From positions 1 to 37,394 of the forward strand of contig JAUCBJ010008129.1 of NCBI GenBank assembly GCA_032718475.1: a stretch of DNA of 37,394 bases, in the 5' to 3' direction. This document shows, piece by piece, positions 9,253 to 19,165 of this stretch. The translations under genes and the position numbers were made by a program. The notes beneath the pieces are model-generated. The model was not told the origin of the DNA and did no database searches. It saw only the letters and a program-made list of their open reading frames with translations. Position 1 is the stretch's first letter, and each line of letters opens with the position of its first letter. This stretch comes from Nemertoderma westbladi. Its lineage: Eukaryota > Xenacoelomorpha > Nemertodermatida > Nemertodermatidae.

Positions 9253-11745
9253 CTACTACTACTACGATCAGCATGCTTCATTGCAGCTGCATTATATATA
9301 TTACATAAATATTAAGAATGCTGTGCCGGCTTGTCAACAAAATTGTACCACCACAACTCCCTATCACCCATGATAATTGCTAGTTAATCCGCATCTTCAA
9401 GGCCAGCGGCTGTCTACCATGCTTATTCGCTCCATGAGGCCACCAAATCACAAGATTATGCACTGGCTGCTCCTCACAGTTAAAGTCATTTCCTGCAAAG
9501 CGGTTCCATTCAAGTGTCAAGCTCGGGGAGACTAATGGAGCACCTCCAATGTTCTTTAGAGTCTGATTGGAGATGTGTTCATTATACTCGACACAATGAC
9601 CCGGTGCAGTATTCTTGTGAATGTACCATCCAGATATTTGGCAACCCCTGGAGTTAGAGCCCCGCATGGACTCCCATATAAGGGTACTACTACTACATAA
9701 ATAATCGAACCTTAAGGTTCCGTTTTATTCTATGGGACTTCAAAATCCTGGACAGACTATTTAATGCTGCTCATGCCTTCCCCTTACATATCTGACGATC
9801 TTCACCTGACCTTCTGATCCATGATCCCAAGTAGCAGAAGTTATCCATGTGCTCAAGCAAGCTGTCCATAGAGCTTATGCCCTTATAATCAGACATTTCT
9901 TGAGGGCTGTCTAGGTTGACTGTCATGATTTGGTCACCTTGGTATTTACAAAAAGACCAACACTAGAAGCAACCTGCTGCAATGAACGGAACAGAGGAGC
10001 CTTTGACATCAGCAAAAAGTCTTAGGTTAGGTACATGCTAGATGTCCTCTAATTCTTGTTCAAGTATGAGGTATACCATCGCCCAATCATTATTAAGATG
10101 AACTAAGGACATGGTTAGAACATAATCAACAACAATTACGAAAAAGAATGGTGCAAGTGTGTCACCCTGAAGGGCATAAGACTTCGAATGGATCTGTGTT
10201 ACAATCAGCAGCAGATACAAATGTGGTGGAACCATCATACAGTGATATGATAGCTGCAATAATGTCCTCAGGCATCCCATTTGCTGCCAGTATGCTGAAC
10301 ATACGTGGTTGGGAGACTGGGTCAAAGGTGTTAAAGAAGTCAAAAAGATAATTGCCTGTTGTCTGTCTTTCTTTATTGATAACTCTTCCATTATCATTCC
10401 GAGTGCCAGAATAGACTCCATGGTCCTATGACCTTTACAGATCCCATTTTGGTAGATAGATAGATTTATTTATACATTATGTAAAAAACAATAACAAATA
10501 CACCAAACAATGTACCGGTATAAAGGTATTGTCCAACATAACATATAGGATTACCCCTAAAGCTTTGCAGCTTATTTCCAAGGGGGTCCTTTATGTTACT
10601 TGGTTACAAATACAATATTACACTACGCTAACCTAAAACCAATATAAAACGTAATTACACTATGTACATGTACAACTTTACCGAGAGCGTGACAACGCCC
10701 GACTCAACGATAAAGATGTAATGTACAGAATAATTTATTATAAAACATAATTACAGTATAAATAGTAAATAATTAATAAACTAATAACTTACTGTAGGAC
10801 TATTGTACCTATTTTTACATTGCACACGGAGGTGAGATTTAATTGCAGATTTAAAAGAATGTTGATTATCTAGGTTTTTAATTTCATTAGGCAGGGACAT
10901 TGGTACCCACATAACAGACTCTCAACAGGATCCCTGATGCGATTTAATATAATTTTGTTGTATAGCTTTGCAACAATCGAGATTAATGTGATTCCATGAA
11001 AAGATCCATGGGTTATTAGATTGCCATTCTTTAGGGTTGGGACCAACTTATTTGTTTTCAGTTCTTAAGGGACTCTCTTTGTCCTATACATGTCCACAAT
11101 AATGGGGTGAATGAGCTCCAAGCACTCACGTATTTTAAAGACTTCAGGGGGCACATCTTCTACTGCACTGGCACAATTGGTATTGATGCTCCTAGCTGCG
11201 GTCTTGATTTCAGCAAATTAGATATCTGTGAGCCTAGACTCAGGTACATGATATACCTCAAAGTTATCAGGCAATATGCTGTCATTGTTTAGAACTTCCT
11301 CAAAGTGGTCCTTCCAACCTTTTTGGCATTCAGCTGGAGATTCAGCCTTAACTTTGGTGGTTGGTTGGCTTTTCCTTCCAGTGAGCAGGTTTATTAATTT
11401 CCATGCCTGTGCTATTTGCCTGCTAATCATCAGTATTGTTAATGGCATCAACCTGCTTATTGATAAGCTCCTTCAGATTATCAGAGTACTGCCTGTTAAG
11501 GGACCCAGATGCAACCTTAACTGCATCCTTGCCTGTCCACATGCTCCTGAGTTGGTGGGACTTGACTGCGACTTAGAGAGGTCATTTCGGCACTTCCTAC
11601 TTCTGGTCAGCCCAAAGGGCTTTTTTCCTGTTTCGAGAGTATACAGGGACTGCTTCTGCAGATGCTACCTTAACTGATTCTGTGAAGACAGTATAGCCCT
11701 CACAGTGATTGTTGGCTCAGAGGTCGTACCTGTTGCTCAGCTTTA
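9253..11745 (-). pseudogene. Decayed LINE copy, same family as the one at 13128-16882
   Basis: Read on minus, this is a mutated, 5'-truncated copy of the APE/RT LINE family found intact at 13128-16882. The 3' end (9253-9360, GTAGTAGTA tail and CCGGCTTGTCAAC block) matches 13128-13210. Positions 9380-9667 match the C-terminal domain (HISNQTLKNIGG, PSLTLE, QPVHNLV). Positions 10038-10440 match the RT palm and 10916-11740 match 14400-15240 (spacer before RT). Frames are broken repeatedly. It is interrupted at 10446-10912 by another LINE. Its 5' side ends near 11745 against an oppositely oriented LINE fragment. Confidence 0.85.
10446..10912 (-). mobile_element. 5'-truncated LINE tail inserted in the decayed LINE
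   Basis: Homology between the two related LINEs stops at 10445 and resumes at 10916, so these ~467 bp are an insertion. On minus it begins with a short coding end containing SLPNEIKNLDNQHSFK...IKSHL, the typical extreme C-terminus of Jockey/CR1/L2-like reverse transcriptases. An AT-rich 3' UTR follows, then AAATAAATCTATCTATCTA, the simple-repeat tail typical of such LINEs. Clade is uncertain. Confidence 0.8.
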
Positions 11746-12335
11746 GTTTCAAATGACTTTAATGTTGATGGAAACTTCACAACAATTTATAATAATCAAC
11801 TGAGGAAGGTTGACGACTTCCAGTACCTTGGATCAGGGATAGAGAGTAGCAAAAAATACATAAGTTAGGAAGTAAACGCATGGGTAGCTCTATCAAAAAT
11901 GGATACCATTTGGAAATCAGATCTCTCCAGGCACCTGATGACTAAGTTCTTTTGAGCCATATTACTTTTATTCAGGGGTGAGACCTTTACACGGATGGAA
12001 TCACTTGAACAACGAATTGATGGTTGCTATACAAGACTGCTAAGAGCAGCCCTAAATATCAGCTGGAGACAATACATGACAAACACTGAGCTCTATGGTA
12101 CAATGTCACCAGTATCAACCACTCTAGATTGAGATTTAGTGGGAACTGCTGGAGAAGTAAAGACGAGGTCATACCTGATCTACTTTTCTGGCAACCAACC
12201 TATGGAAAGCATTCCCATGGACAACCTGTTATAACATATATGGAGCCCTTAAAAAAACTAGAATCACTATTTCCTGATTGGTTTTAAAGAGGGTACCTAG
12301 CAATGGAAACCACAACAGCTGGATAAAATAGCAGT
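11746..12335 (+). pseudogene. Plus-strand LINE C-terminal fragment of a different family
   Basis: The plus-strand translation contains, with interruptions, LRKVDDFQYLGSGIESS, VNAWVALSKMDTIWKSDLS, RIDGCYTRLLRAALNISW and MTNTELYGTM. This is the domain downstream of RT in the same broad group as the LINE at 13128-16882. The residues differ enough (for example GCYTRLLRAALNISW against GTFTRMLRRVHCVKY) to be another family. There are several stops and frameshifts. It abuts the minus-strand LINE at 11745, giving a head-to-head junction. The end near 12335 is approximate. Confidence 0.75.
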
Positions 12336-12764
12336 AGCCCTTAATATTACTAGAATCACTGTTTCAGAAGTCCTTAAAACAACCAGAGGCACTATCTGGT
12401 AACACAGGGCCAGTGACAGAACTCACAAGCATCCATTAAATTGACAAACACTGTGGGTGAGCCACAAAAAACAAGTGAGCTTAGAATATGAGTACCAATC
12501 TCAACCTCGTGTTTGACTGTCAGTCTGCCTGTCGGTTGGTTGGTCGGTCCATCTAATCTTTGAATGCTAATACTGTAACTCAACGAATCTTTGATGAAGT
12601 TATACCAAACGTGGTACCCAAATAGTATGACAAAAGTTTAGAAAGTTCTCAGAATTTTGGTGTCATGCATTTACATGGTTCACCACTAGAAGGCACTAAA
12701 TATCACTCCATGTCTAGGCTTAATAACTTTTGACTCTAATCTACTTCTTATAGAAGTGGATTAG
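12336..12764. other. No gene seen; scattered low-complexity sequence
   Basis: Contains partial repetitions of text just upstream (CTAGAATCACT with CCTTAAAA near 12250 and again near 12350-12375). A run of CAGTCTGCCTGTCGGTTGGTTGGTCGGTCC lies at about 12519-12550 (described, not a gene). No frame looks coding. Confidence 0.5.
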
Positions 12765-12774
12765 GTTGGATAGC

Positions 12775-12994
12775 GAATATCCTCTCTACTACCCTCATGG
12801 TATGTCAATATACCACACTCCCTTTACCCGCCGACTTCTAACTCTCTCGGTACTACGTACCCTCCTACTCCCGTGGTATGTCTATATACCACACTCCCTA
12901 TATCCGCCGACTTCTAACTCTCTCGGTACTACGTACCCTCCTACTCCCGTGGTATGTCTATATACCACACTCCCTATACCCGCCGACTTCTAAC
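12775..12994. repeat. 76-bp tandem repeat with internal palindromes, ~3 copies
   Basis: Unit of about 76 bp: CCGCCGACTTCTAAC, CTCTCGGTACTACGTACC, CTCCTACTCCCGTGGTATG, TCTATATACCACACTCCC. The second and third copies are almost identical and the first is diverged. Each unit contains GGTAC-TAC-GTACC and GGTAT-GTCT-ATATACC inverted repeats. It ends exactly at the TTAA that starts the next element. Confidence 0.88.
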
Positions 12995-12998
12995 TTAA

Positions 12999-13062
12999 CC
13001 CTATTCCACCTGGGCTCTTTTGTCCGAGATTCCACCTGGGGTTGGGCATAATATGCCCAACA
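12999..13062 (+). repeat. Left terminal inverted repeat of the TTAA element
   Basis: Starts CCCTATTCCACCTGGG, contains the partial internal duplication and ends after the hairpin TTGGGCA...TGCCCAACA. It is the inverse of 17674-17712. Confidence 0.82.
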
Positions 13063-13163
13063 GTTTATTATACACTAAAATGTAACGATAATTTTATCAA
13101 AACTTTCCAAATTTTCGCAGGTTTATACTACTAGGATCGGCATGCTGCATTGCAGCTGCATTT

Positions 13164-13833
13164 TTAAGAATGCTGTGCCGGCTTGTCAACAAAATTGCAC
13201 CGCCACAACTCCCTATCACCCATGACATTTGCTAGATCATCCGCATCTTTAAGGCCAGTGTCCTTTAAGATGCGTCTCAAGAAAGTCATGGGCTGTCCAC
13301 CATGCTTATTCACTCCATGAGGCTGCCAAAGTACAAGATTATGCACTGGCTGGTCCTCACGGCGAAAGCAATGTCCTGCAAAGCGGAGGCGATTTTGTTC
13401 TAGTGTCAAGCTTGGGGGAACCAATGAGACACCTCCAATGTTATATAGTGTCTGGTTGGAGATGTGTGCATTGTACTTGACACAATGTACCCGGCGTAGC
13501 ATTCTTGTGAATGTGCCATCCAGAGATTTGGTGTCCTCAGCAGTTAGAGCCCAGCATGGACTCCCGTAGAGGAGTACTGGAACTACTGCTGCTCTAAATA
13601 ATCGGACCTTAAGTTTCCGATTAATTCTAGGTGACTTCCAAATCCTGGAAAGCCTATTCAAGGCTGCCCATGCCTTTCCCTTACGTATTCGAAGGTCCTC
13701 ACCTGACTTCCGGATCCATGATCCCAGGTAACAGAAGTCGTCCACATGCTCAAGCATACCATCCTTTGAGCTTATGCTCATCCGATCAGAGACTTGCTGA
13801 GGACTTTCAAAGTTAACTGTCAGAATTTTGGTC
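13164..13833 (-). CDS. LINE reverse transcriptase, C-terminal part (frameshifted)
   Basis: Continuation of the LINE ORF in a different frame. A KTKILTVNFESPQQV stretch overlaps the end of the previous frame (~13800-13833). It is followed by the thumb/C-terminal region FCYLGSWI, AWAALNRLSRIWKS, LLYGSPCWALT, LDGTFTRMLRR, HISNQTLYNIGG, RLRFAGHCFRRE and a conserved end RELWRCNFV. It ends 36 bp before the element's 3' end. A single-base indel at about 13845 separates it from the main ORF. That shift could be a true mutation or a sequencing error. Confidence 0.85.
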
Positions 13834-16480
13834 TTTCTGGAGTTAATAAAAGACCAACACTAGAAGCAGCATGTTCTAATGAGCTGAGGAGCCGCTGGGC
13901 TCCCTCTAATGATTCTGAGAGTACTCCTAAGTCATCAGCAAAGTCTAGATCAGTTAGGTACTTGGCAGGATTTCCTCGACTTCTGGAGCCAGTAGGTGGA
14001 GTTATCATCACCCCATCATCATTATGATGATCTAAGGACATGCGTAGAACATAGTCAACCACAATAATGAACAAGAATGGTGCAAGTGTGTCTCCTTGGA
14101 GGACGCCCCATAACACTTCAAATGGTTCTGTGTCACCGTCAACAGTAGACACAAATGTTGTCGAACCATCGTATACTGATCTGATTGCTGCAATAATTTC
14201 ATCAGGAATCCCATATAATGAAAGTATGCTGAACATACGTGAGCGAGAGACTGAATCAAAGGCCTTGAAGAAGTCAACAAAGATAACAGCCAGATGCCTG
14301 TCTTTCTTTTTTGATAACTCTTCAATTATCCTTCTAAGTGCCAAAATGGGCTCCATGGTCCCACGACCTTTACGGAACCCATTCTGATTTCCACGTAGCA
14401 GTCTCTCAATGGGATCCCTGATGCGATTTAATAGAATTCTATTGTATAGTTTTGCAGCAATCGAGATCAATGAGATTCCCCGAAAAGAACCATAGAGTGT
14501 TAGGTTGCCCTTCTTGGGAACTGGCACCAACTTATTTGTTTTCATTTCTTGTGGGACTCTTGTTGTACGGTACATGTCTACTATGATGGGATAGATGAGC
14601 TTTAAACACTCAGGTATTTTAAAGACCTCAGGGGGAACACCATCTACTCCACTGGCACGATTGGTCTTAATGCTCTTTGCAGCAGCCTTCACTTCTGCAA
14701 AGGAGATATCGCCAATGGGAATATCTGGGAGTACAGACTCAGACACTTTTACTTCTATAAAGTTATCAGGCAATACCCTGTCATTATTGAGGAGCTTTTC
14801 AAAGTGGGCTTTCCAACCATTGAGGCGATCGGCTGGTGATTCAGCCTTAACCTTGGTGGTTGGTTGGCTTTTCCGCCCAGTAAGCAGATTGATCGATTTC
14901 CATGCCTGGGATGATTGCCTGCTGTCGTCAGCATCATTGATGGCATCAACCTGTTGGTTTATTAGCTCCTGTAGATTAACAGAGTACTGCCTGTTCAGGG
15001 ACCTAGATGCAGCTTTAACTGCATTCTTGGCCGCTGTAGTCTGTTTGAGTCGGGACTCTTTCTGCGCCTTATGAAGGTCATTTCGGCACTTCTGAATTTT
15101 GTTGTCAGTCCAGGGGGCCCTTTTCCTGTTTCGAGGGTATACAGGAACTGTTTCTGCAGCTGCTAACTTAACTGCTTCTGTAAAGGCAGTATAGCCCTCA
15201 CAGTGATCTGCCGCCTCAGAGGCAAGAGCCTCATACCTGTTGCTCAGCTGTAGTGTGAAGCTGGATCTCACACTTGGCTGTTGCAACAGAGAGGACCAGT
15301 CATGCCGTGGCAAGGCAGATTTCGTTGTTCTGCTAGCACGCAGACTAAGTCTTACCTTGGCCACAATAAGGCGGTGATCACTGGAGAAGGGTCGAAGTGT
15401 AAATGCATTACAGTCTTGTATAGAGCTCCTGTATTTCCTACGAAACAGAATATGGTCTATCTGGGACTTGTGACCACTGGGTCCACTATGAGTCCATAGC
15501 TTTCCAGTTCGCTTCTTGAACTGGGTTCCAGCCGAAAACAATCCATTTCCAGAGATAAAATCCTGAAGATGGACAGAATTTCGGTTAACACTATTGCTAT
15601 AGACCCAGGGCGATGTAGGTGATTGATGCAGACTTGCATTAAAGTCTCCCAGGAATGTTAAGAATGCATGCTGATCCACTCCATCAGTTGCTGCTTGTAG
15701 ATTGTGGTAGAAATTTTCCACCTCCTCCACAGGGGCAACACTAGTTGGAGAGTAGCACACAATCAGAACCACCTTAGGAAACTTCTTAGCCAGTCTTCCA
15801 GAACATGAGAAGTGGCAACGGATGATGCGGTTAGAGATTTGGTCTATTTTGTCCAATGCTGCATGTGCAGTTGGATTCATCAATAGACCAATTCCACCAT
15901 TGCCACTATCATCTGCTGACGCGAGGGCGAGTCGCCAACCGCCCCCCATGTCCTTAATCAGAACCTCATCAGTCTGTCCAGTCTGCATTCGGTGCTCTTG
16001 AACACCCACTGCGCTAAGAGAAAGCTTATCTGCCAAGGCAGTCAGCTCACCTTGTCGCATTGGGGACCCGAGTGTTAGGGTGTTTACTGAGGCTAGTCTA
16101 GTGACTTGCCTCAGATTCACCAATGGCTTTGTTGGTCGGGGTGGAACATGAGAGTAGCCTCCAACTCCAGAATCCCTCTCCCCATCACAATCTGGCCTCC
16201 CTGGTGACCCAGGGTTTGGGCCAGAAAGGTCATCAGGAAAGGGACTCAAAGAATTGTTGGCTGCTCTCTCTCCAGTAGGGGGTGAGACAGGCAGCCGGTC
16301 AGGAGTTAACTGACGCCTGTGAGGCCGATTGTGTCCGGTAATTCCACTGGCCTCTAGTGGCCGGACCTCCGCATTGCTAATGTAATCCATAGTGGGGGTT
16401 GGGGGGTGCTTTTTTGCCGAGTCAGCTCTCGGGGCAAATACCACACCCTGGTTTGCCATTCCACAGGGTGGGTGTCGCAA
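13820..16480 (-). CDS. LINE endonuclease-reverse transcriptase, N-terminal 886 aa
   Basis: The encoded protein nicks genomic DNA and primes reverse transcription of the LINE RNA at the target. A Pro/Arg-rich leader of ~125 residues is followed by an AP-like endonuclease (about 130-390: GVQEHRM, GGIGLLM, FLGDFNA, SQIDHI, SDHRLIV). A linker follows, then the RT (about 590-870: NRASGVDGVPPEVFK, FRGISL, NGFRKGRGT, FVDFFKAFDSV, GVLQGDTLAP and the catalytic LDFADDL). All three catalytic aspartate positions of RT are present. The frame is lost just after the FADD region at GGTCTTTTATTAAC (~13845), where a one-base shift puts the rest in another frame. The start chosen is the first ATG after the 5' UTR. 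Otherwise intact, so a rather young copy. Confidence 0.9.
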   Translation of the reverse strand: MRHPPCGMANQGVVFAPRADSAKKHPPTPTMDYISNAEVRPLEASGITGHNRPHRRQLTPDRLPVSPPTGERAANNSLSPFPDDLSGPNPGSPGRPDCDGERDSGVGGYSHVPPRPTKPLVNLRQVTRLASVNTLTLGSPMRQGELTALADKLSLSAVGVQEHRMQTGQTDEVLIKDMGGGWRLALASADDSGNGGIGLLMNPTAHAALDKIDQISNRIIRCHFSCSGRLAKKFPKVVLIVCYSPTSVAPVEEVENFYHNLQAATDGVDQHAFLTFLGDFNASLHQSPTSPWVYSNSVNRNSVHLQDFISGNGLFSAGTQFKKRTGKLWTHSGPSGHKSQIDHILFRRKYRSSIQDCNAFTLRPFSSDHRLIVAKVRLSLRASRTTKSALPRHDWSSLLQQPSVRSSFTLQLSNRYEALASEAADHCEGYTAFTEAVKLAAAETVPVYPRNRKRAPWTDNKIQKCRNDLHKAQKESRLKQTTAAKNAVKAASRSLNRQYSVNLQELINQQVDAINDADDSRQSSQAWKSINLLTGRKSQPTTKVKAESPADRLNGWKAHFEKLLNNDRVLPDNFIEVKVSESVLPDIPIGDISFAEVKAAAKSIKTNRASGVDGVPPEVFKIPECLKLIYPIIVDMYRTTRVPQEMKTNKLVPVPKKGNLTLYGSFRGISLISIAAKLYNRILLNRIRDPIERLLRGNQNGFRKGRGTMEPILALRRIIEELSKKKDRHLAVIFVDFFKAFDSVSRSRMFSILSLYGIPDEIIAAIRSVYDGSTTFVSTVDGDTEPFEVLWGVLQGDTLAPFLFIIVVDYVLRMSLDHHNDDGVMITPPTGSRSRGNPAKYLTDLDFADDLGVLSESLEGAQRLLSSLEHAASSVGLLLTPERPKF

Positions 16481-16882
16481 TGGAGTCAGATATGAGGCCC
16501 ATCACCCATATCTACTCTGGCGTACATGACCCACCATTGGCTGTTGCAGCTCATCTGCTGGGTCATGCCCTGTACCCTTGCTGCCAGGTGCAGGTCGCAG
16601 TGAAGTGCCCTCAGAGTGGACATGAGAACACTCTACTCCTAACCAGCCATTGGTAGATCACCATCTGCCTGGTCAGGCCATATACCCCTGCCGCCAAGTA
16701 TATGGGTCCTTAATCCAGGACCAAGGGCGTCCTTATCCCAGAACGAAGGGGGTCCTAGTTACAGGACCAGATTTGCCCTAGTAAGAGGGTCTATGCAGCT
16801 ACAGGTGGCACCTCCTTTATGCTGCATGGAGGTGGCAAGTTTTCTTGATCAATGACCTAGAATACCTGACCTGACCTTGTTG
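16481..16882 (-). promoter_or_regulatory. LINE 5' UTR with presumed internal promoter
   Basis: About 400 bp upstream of the EN-RT start codon, GC-richer than its surroundings, beginning AAGGTCAGGTCAGG at the 5' end. Full-length LINEs carry their promoter here. I see no specific promoter element, so the regulatory role is inferred from position only. Confidence 0.45.
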
Positions 16883-16891
16883 AGGTTTATA

Positions 16892-17673
16892 GAAAAATAT
16901 ATAATGCATCTGTTCTGAATTTTATATATTCATAATTTAAAATAATATATCCATATAATTTAATTATCATGATGATAACCCATTATAGTAAAAAGATGAG
17001 ATAATACTATACATACTCCTCCCAACACCACTGTCTGCCTAACTCTGCCAGGCATCCCAAGTGAAAATTAATAGACCATGGAAGAATGTGGATTGTTGAC
17101 ATTCGATATTTTGGCAGACAGTTTACTAATGTAAGATTCACTAATAATAATTGAACTAATAGCAGACAATTAGAGACACCCAGGGGTGTTGTTATTGAAT
17201 AGATTTATTCACCTCTGTTTATGTCTGCTGTATTACATTAGGAATATACTGGGTTCAATGGTGGTTGTTGTTTCATCCTAGTAGACTTATTGCTTATCTG
17301 TCAGTTTAGTATTTTGTTATTAAAAAATACTGTGATTGATGTGTACTAATCCAAGCAGTAGACAATCTCCTGTTTGAATTTAATTTTACAACCCAGCCAA
17401 ATGAATGTCCTGGACCGTAATTGGTTGTATTCTAGCTTGTTGACTAGTGGAACTATCCAACCAGGGATTATCTTTTCTAGTTAGTTAGGCTAATAAAGAT
17501 ATTATAATAAAAAAAATGCGACTATGATAAGAAAAACGCACCATAGCACAAAAAGTACAAATGATGAAAAAAATATTTTGTTACCATCAGAAAGCCAATT
17601 AAATTCTAGGAAAAGTCAATGAATTTCATAATAATACATAAAAATCATCATCATGAATTTCTGAAAATAAAAA
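16892..17673. other. Non-coding interior of the TTAA element
   Basis: About 780 bp of AT-rich sequence between the LINE and the right terminus. No ORF of note, no transposase remnant that I recognise, and no obvious repeats. Confidence 0.6.
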
Positions 17674-17712
17674 GTGTTGGGCAGATTCTGCCCAACCCCA
17701 GGTGGAATAGGG
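17674..17712 (-). repeat. Right terminal inverted repeat of the TTAA element
   Basis: Reads GTGTTGGGCAGATTCTGCCC on plus and ends AGGTGGAATAGGG before TTAA. It lacks the ~26-bp extra block of the left end. Confidence 0.82.
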
Positions 17713-17716
17713 TTAA

Positions 17717-17862
17717 CTAAGTTCTACCTAACTTTCTAACTAACTTACTTCTACTAACTTTCTACTTACTATCTAACTTCTACTAACTGCTCTTCTAACT
17801 TTCTAACTTTCTTATTTAATTATTTAATTATTTTTATTATTTTATTTAAATAATTATTTGTG
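17717..17862. repeat. CTAACTTTCTAACTT low-complexity tract passing into A/T-only DNA
   Basis: Degenerate (CTAACTT)n pyrimidine-biased sequence (17717-17810), then TTATTTAATTATTTAATT up to ~17860. Confidence 0.8.
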
Positions 17863-18211
17863 TGTGGGAAGGGCGTCTCGCCCTCATTCCCACCCCCATC
17901 AGTCCAAAATCTTGGACGACTAAACTCTAAGGTGCCCCTTCTTCCAGTAGGCACTCTCCCACTGCCCCCCTATCCGTCCTCTTATTCTTCGCCACCCTCT
18001 CTTCGCCAATTCCAATCCTCTAGGAATTGCTTCTCCCTCTTCTGCCACCCTAAAGTCGGGTCTCTCCGCCGCCTTCTTAATTTCCTCGTCTCCTGGCATC
18101 AAAATGCCACCTCCCACCTTGTTGTCTCCCGGCGGCAGAATGAAAAGAAAGTGAAAGAACAGACAAAATAGAACGTACAATAGTAATCCTATCCATTTCC
18201 TTCCTGTCTTC
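17863..18211 (-). other. Unrecognised stretch downstream of BEL-A protease
   Basis: A minus-strand frame of 108 codons (17920-18246) has a hydrophobic segment (GLLLYVLFCLFFHFLFILP) and a charged C-terminal half. I do not recognise it, and it overlaps the protease frame end. It may be a remnant of BEL-A 3' sequence or chance. Hairpins GGGCG-TCT-CGCCC (~17870) and CCAA-AATC-TTGG (~17906) are visible. Confidence 0.3.
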
Positions 18212-18242
18212 TTACTCGACCTCCCCCTTGTCGGTATGCCTC

Positions 18243-18450
18243 TCAACCGGACTGGCGTCTCTTCCGGACACTCCTCTGGACACTCCTCCGGACACTCCTT
18301 CCGACACTCCTCCGGACTGTTGTCCTCTGGACATCTCGCCGTCCGCTCCTCCGGGCGGACACTCCTTCCGACACTCCTCCGGACTGTTGTCCTCCGGACA
18401 TCTCACCGTCCGCTCCTCCGGGTTGTCCTCTGGACATCTCGCCGTCCGCT
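18243..18450. repeat. GC-rich tandem repeats in the end of the BEL-A pol fragment
   Basis: Short units such as TCCGGACACTCC and longer ones such as TCTGGACATCTCGCCGTCCG recur in mixed order. On minus they give SGGVSEGVS and RTARCPED-like peptide repeats. They replace the expected RT sequence, so they look like a local expansion at the truncation point. Confidence 0.8.
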
Positions 18451-19160
18451 CCTCTCCATCCCCATACCGATACTTGCTGGGACCCTTGTTCCATCCCATT
18501 GCCTCTAAGTCTTCCGCGTCAAATCCATTCTCCTCCGCCCACTCTCCTACTGTTACATCCCCGTCTGGCTCATCTACCATCTCCGGTTTCTTCTCTTCGT
18601 CCTCTGTGTCTATGGTACCTGGTAACATGCACCCTGATGTCTCTGTCACCCTGGATGGAATCTTGGTTTTAACTGGGCCACTAAGCGTCCATCCGAAAGG
18701 CGTGAGGATCGCCGTCGGATCCCGCTGTCTGTCTTCGCTGAAGACCGTCTGCATTCTCTCGTGGGCCGTCAGGCAGTCCATTCCTACTATAATGGATACC
18801 TTCCTAACGTCCACCTCTGGTATTGAGAAATTGATACTGTCCAGGAATCTATATTGTTCGACTTCAATGTTGGTTGGTCGCCTGGCGTTGATATTTATCG
18901 ATTCTATCACGTGGATGGGGTCGATCGTCGCCCCATAATCGCATCCCGATGCTATCGCTGCTATCTTGCACCGCCCAGTCCTTATCTCCAGGACCTCATC
19001 CTTACTTGAGACGGTAGTTACCGCCATCCTATTCGGCCTCGTCTTTAGCCCTATCTCTTCGGCCACCCAATTCTCCACCAGCGTGAAGGCTGCTCCGCTG
19101 TCGACCAGCATTAATGTCGTAACTGATCCACCGCCCCTTCCTGATATCTTCACTGGTACT

Positions 19161-19165
19161 ACCCC
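19161..19165. repeat. BEL-B target-site duplication, left copy (ACCCC)
   Basis: ACCCC here and at 31406-31410 directly abuts the two ends of the LTR-bounded element. A 5-bp TSD is usual for BEL/Pao integrases. Confidence 0.9.

Larger units (their letters stand above)
13128..16882 (-). mobile_element. Full-length APE-type LINE, 3755 bp
   Basis: A 9-bp direct repeat AGGTTTATA flanks both ends (13119-13127 and 16883-16891), so the limits are precise. On minus it begins ACAAGGTCAGGTCAGG, has a ~400-bp 5' UTR, an AP endonuclease plus reverse transcriptase ORF broken once by a frameshift, and ends in a TAGTAG-type trinucleotide tail without poly(A). The single EN-RT ORF, simple-repeat tail and C-terminal LDG-x-(F/Y)-TRMLR block suggest the RTE or a related clade. 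It is inserted in the TTAA element. Confidence 0.9.
12995..17716. mobile_element. TTAA-flanked TIR element (piggyBac/Kolobok-like, non-autonomous) carrying a LINE
   Basis: TTAA at 12995-12998 and at 17713-17716 brackets inverted termini starting CCCTATTCCACCTGGGGTTG. Each terminus runs into a short hairpin: TTGGGCA-TAATA-TGCCCAA at 13042-13060, and GTTGGGCA-GATTC-TGCCCAAC at 17676-17696. The left terminus has an extra ~26 bp containing a second TCCACCTGGG. TTAA target duplication with CCCT termini is typical of piggyBac, while Kolobok also uses TTAA. After removing the inserted LINE, only ~960 bp remain (129 bp left, ~830 bp right) with no transposase, so this is a MITE-like derivative. Confidence 0.8.
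18212..19165 (-). pseudogene. BEL-A aspartic protease region (truncated pol)
   Basis: BEL/Pao-type retropepsin (Peptidase_A17/DUF1758 type) that would mature the Gag-Pol polyprotein. The active-site motif LVDSGAAFTLV lies ~25 residues in, followed by GLKT, SGCDYG, IIVGMDCLT and the conserved TPFGWTLSGPV block before RT. The acidic WAEENGFDAEDLEAMGW resembles the start of the RT N-terminal region, but then the frame enters GC-rich tandem repeats and stops. RT, RNase H, integrase and 3' LTR of BEL-A are not seen. The annotated frame can be extended 12 bp into the BEL-B LTR to an ATG, but its true upstream partner is the BEL-A gag beyond BEL-B. Confidence 0.88.

Noticed and set aside
11000-12340. 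Twin priming as cause of the inverted LINE pair
   Set aside because: Twin priming inverts part of the same element, whereas the two parts differ in sequence enough to be different families.
18228-18938. 236-codon plus-strand ORF
   Set aside because: Antisense shadow of the BEL-A protease and its GC-rich repeats.
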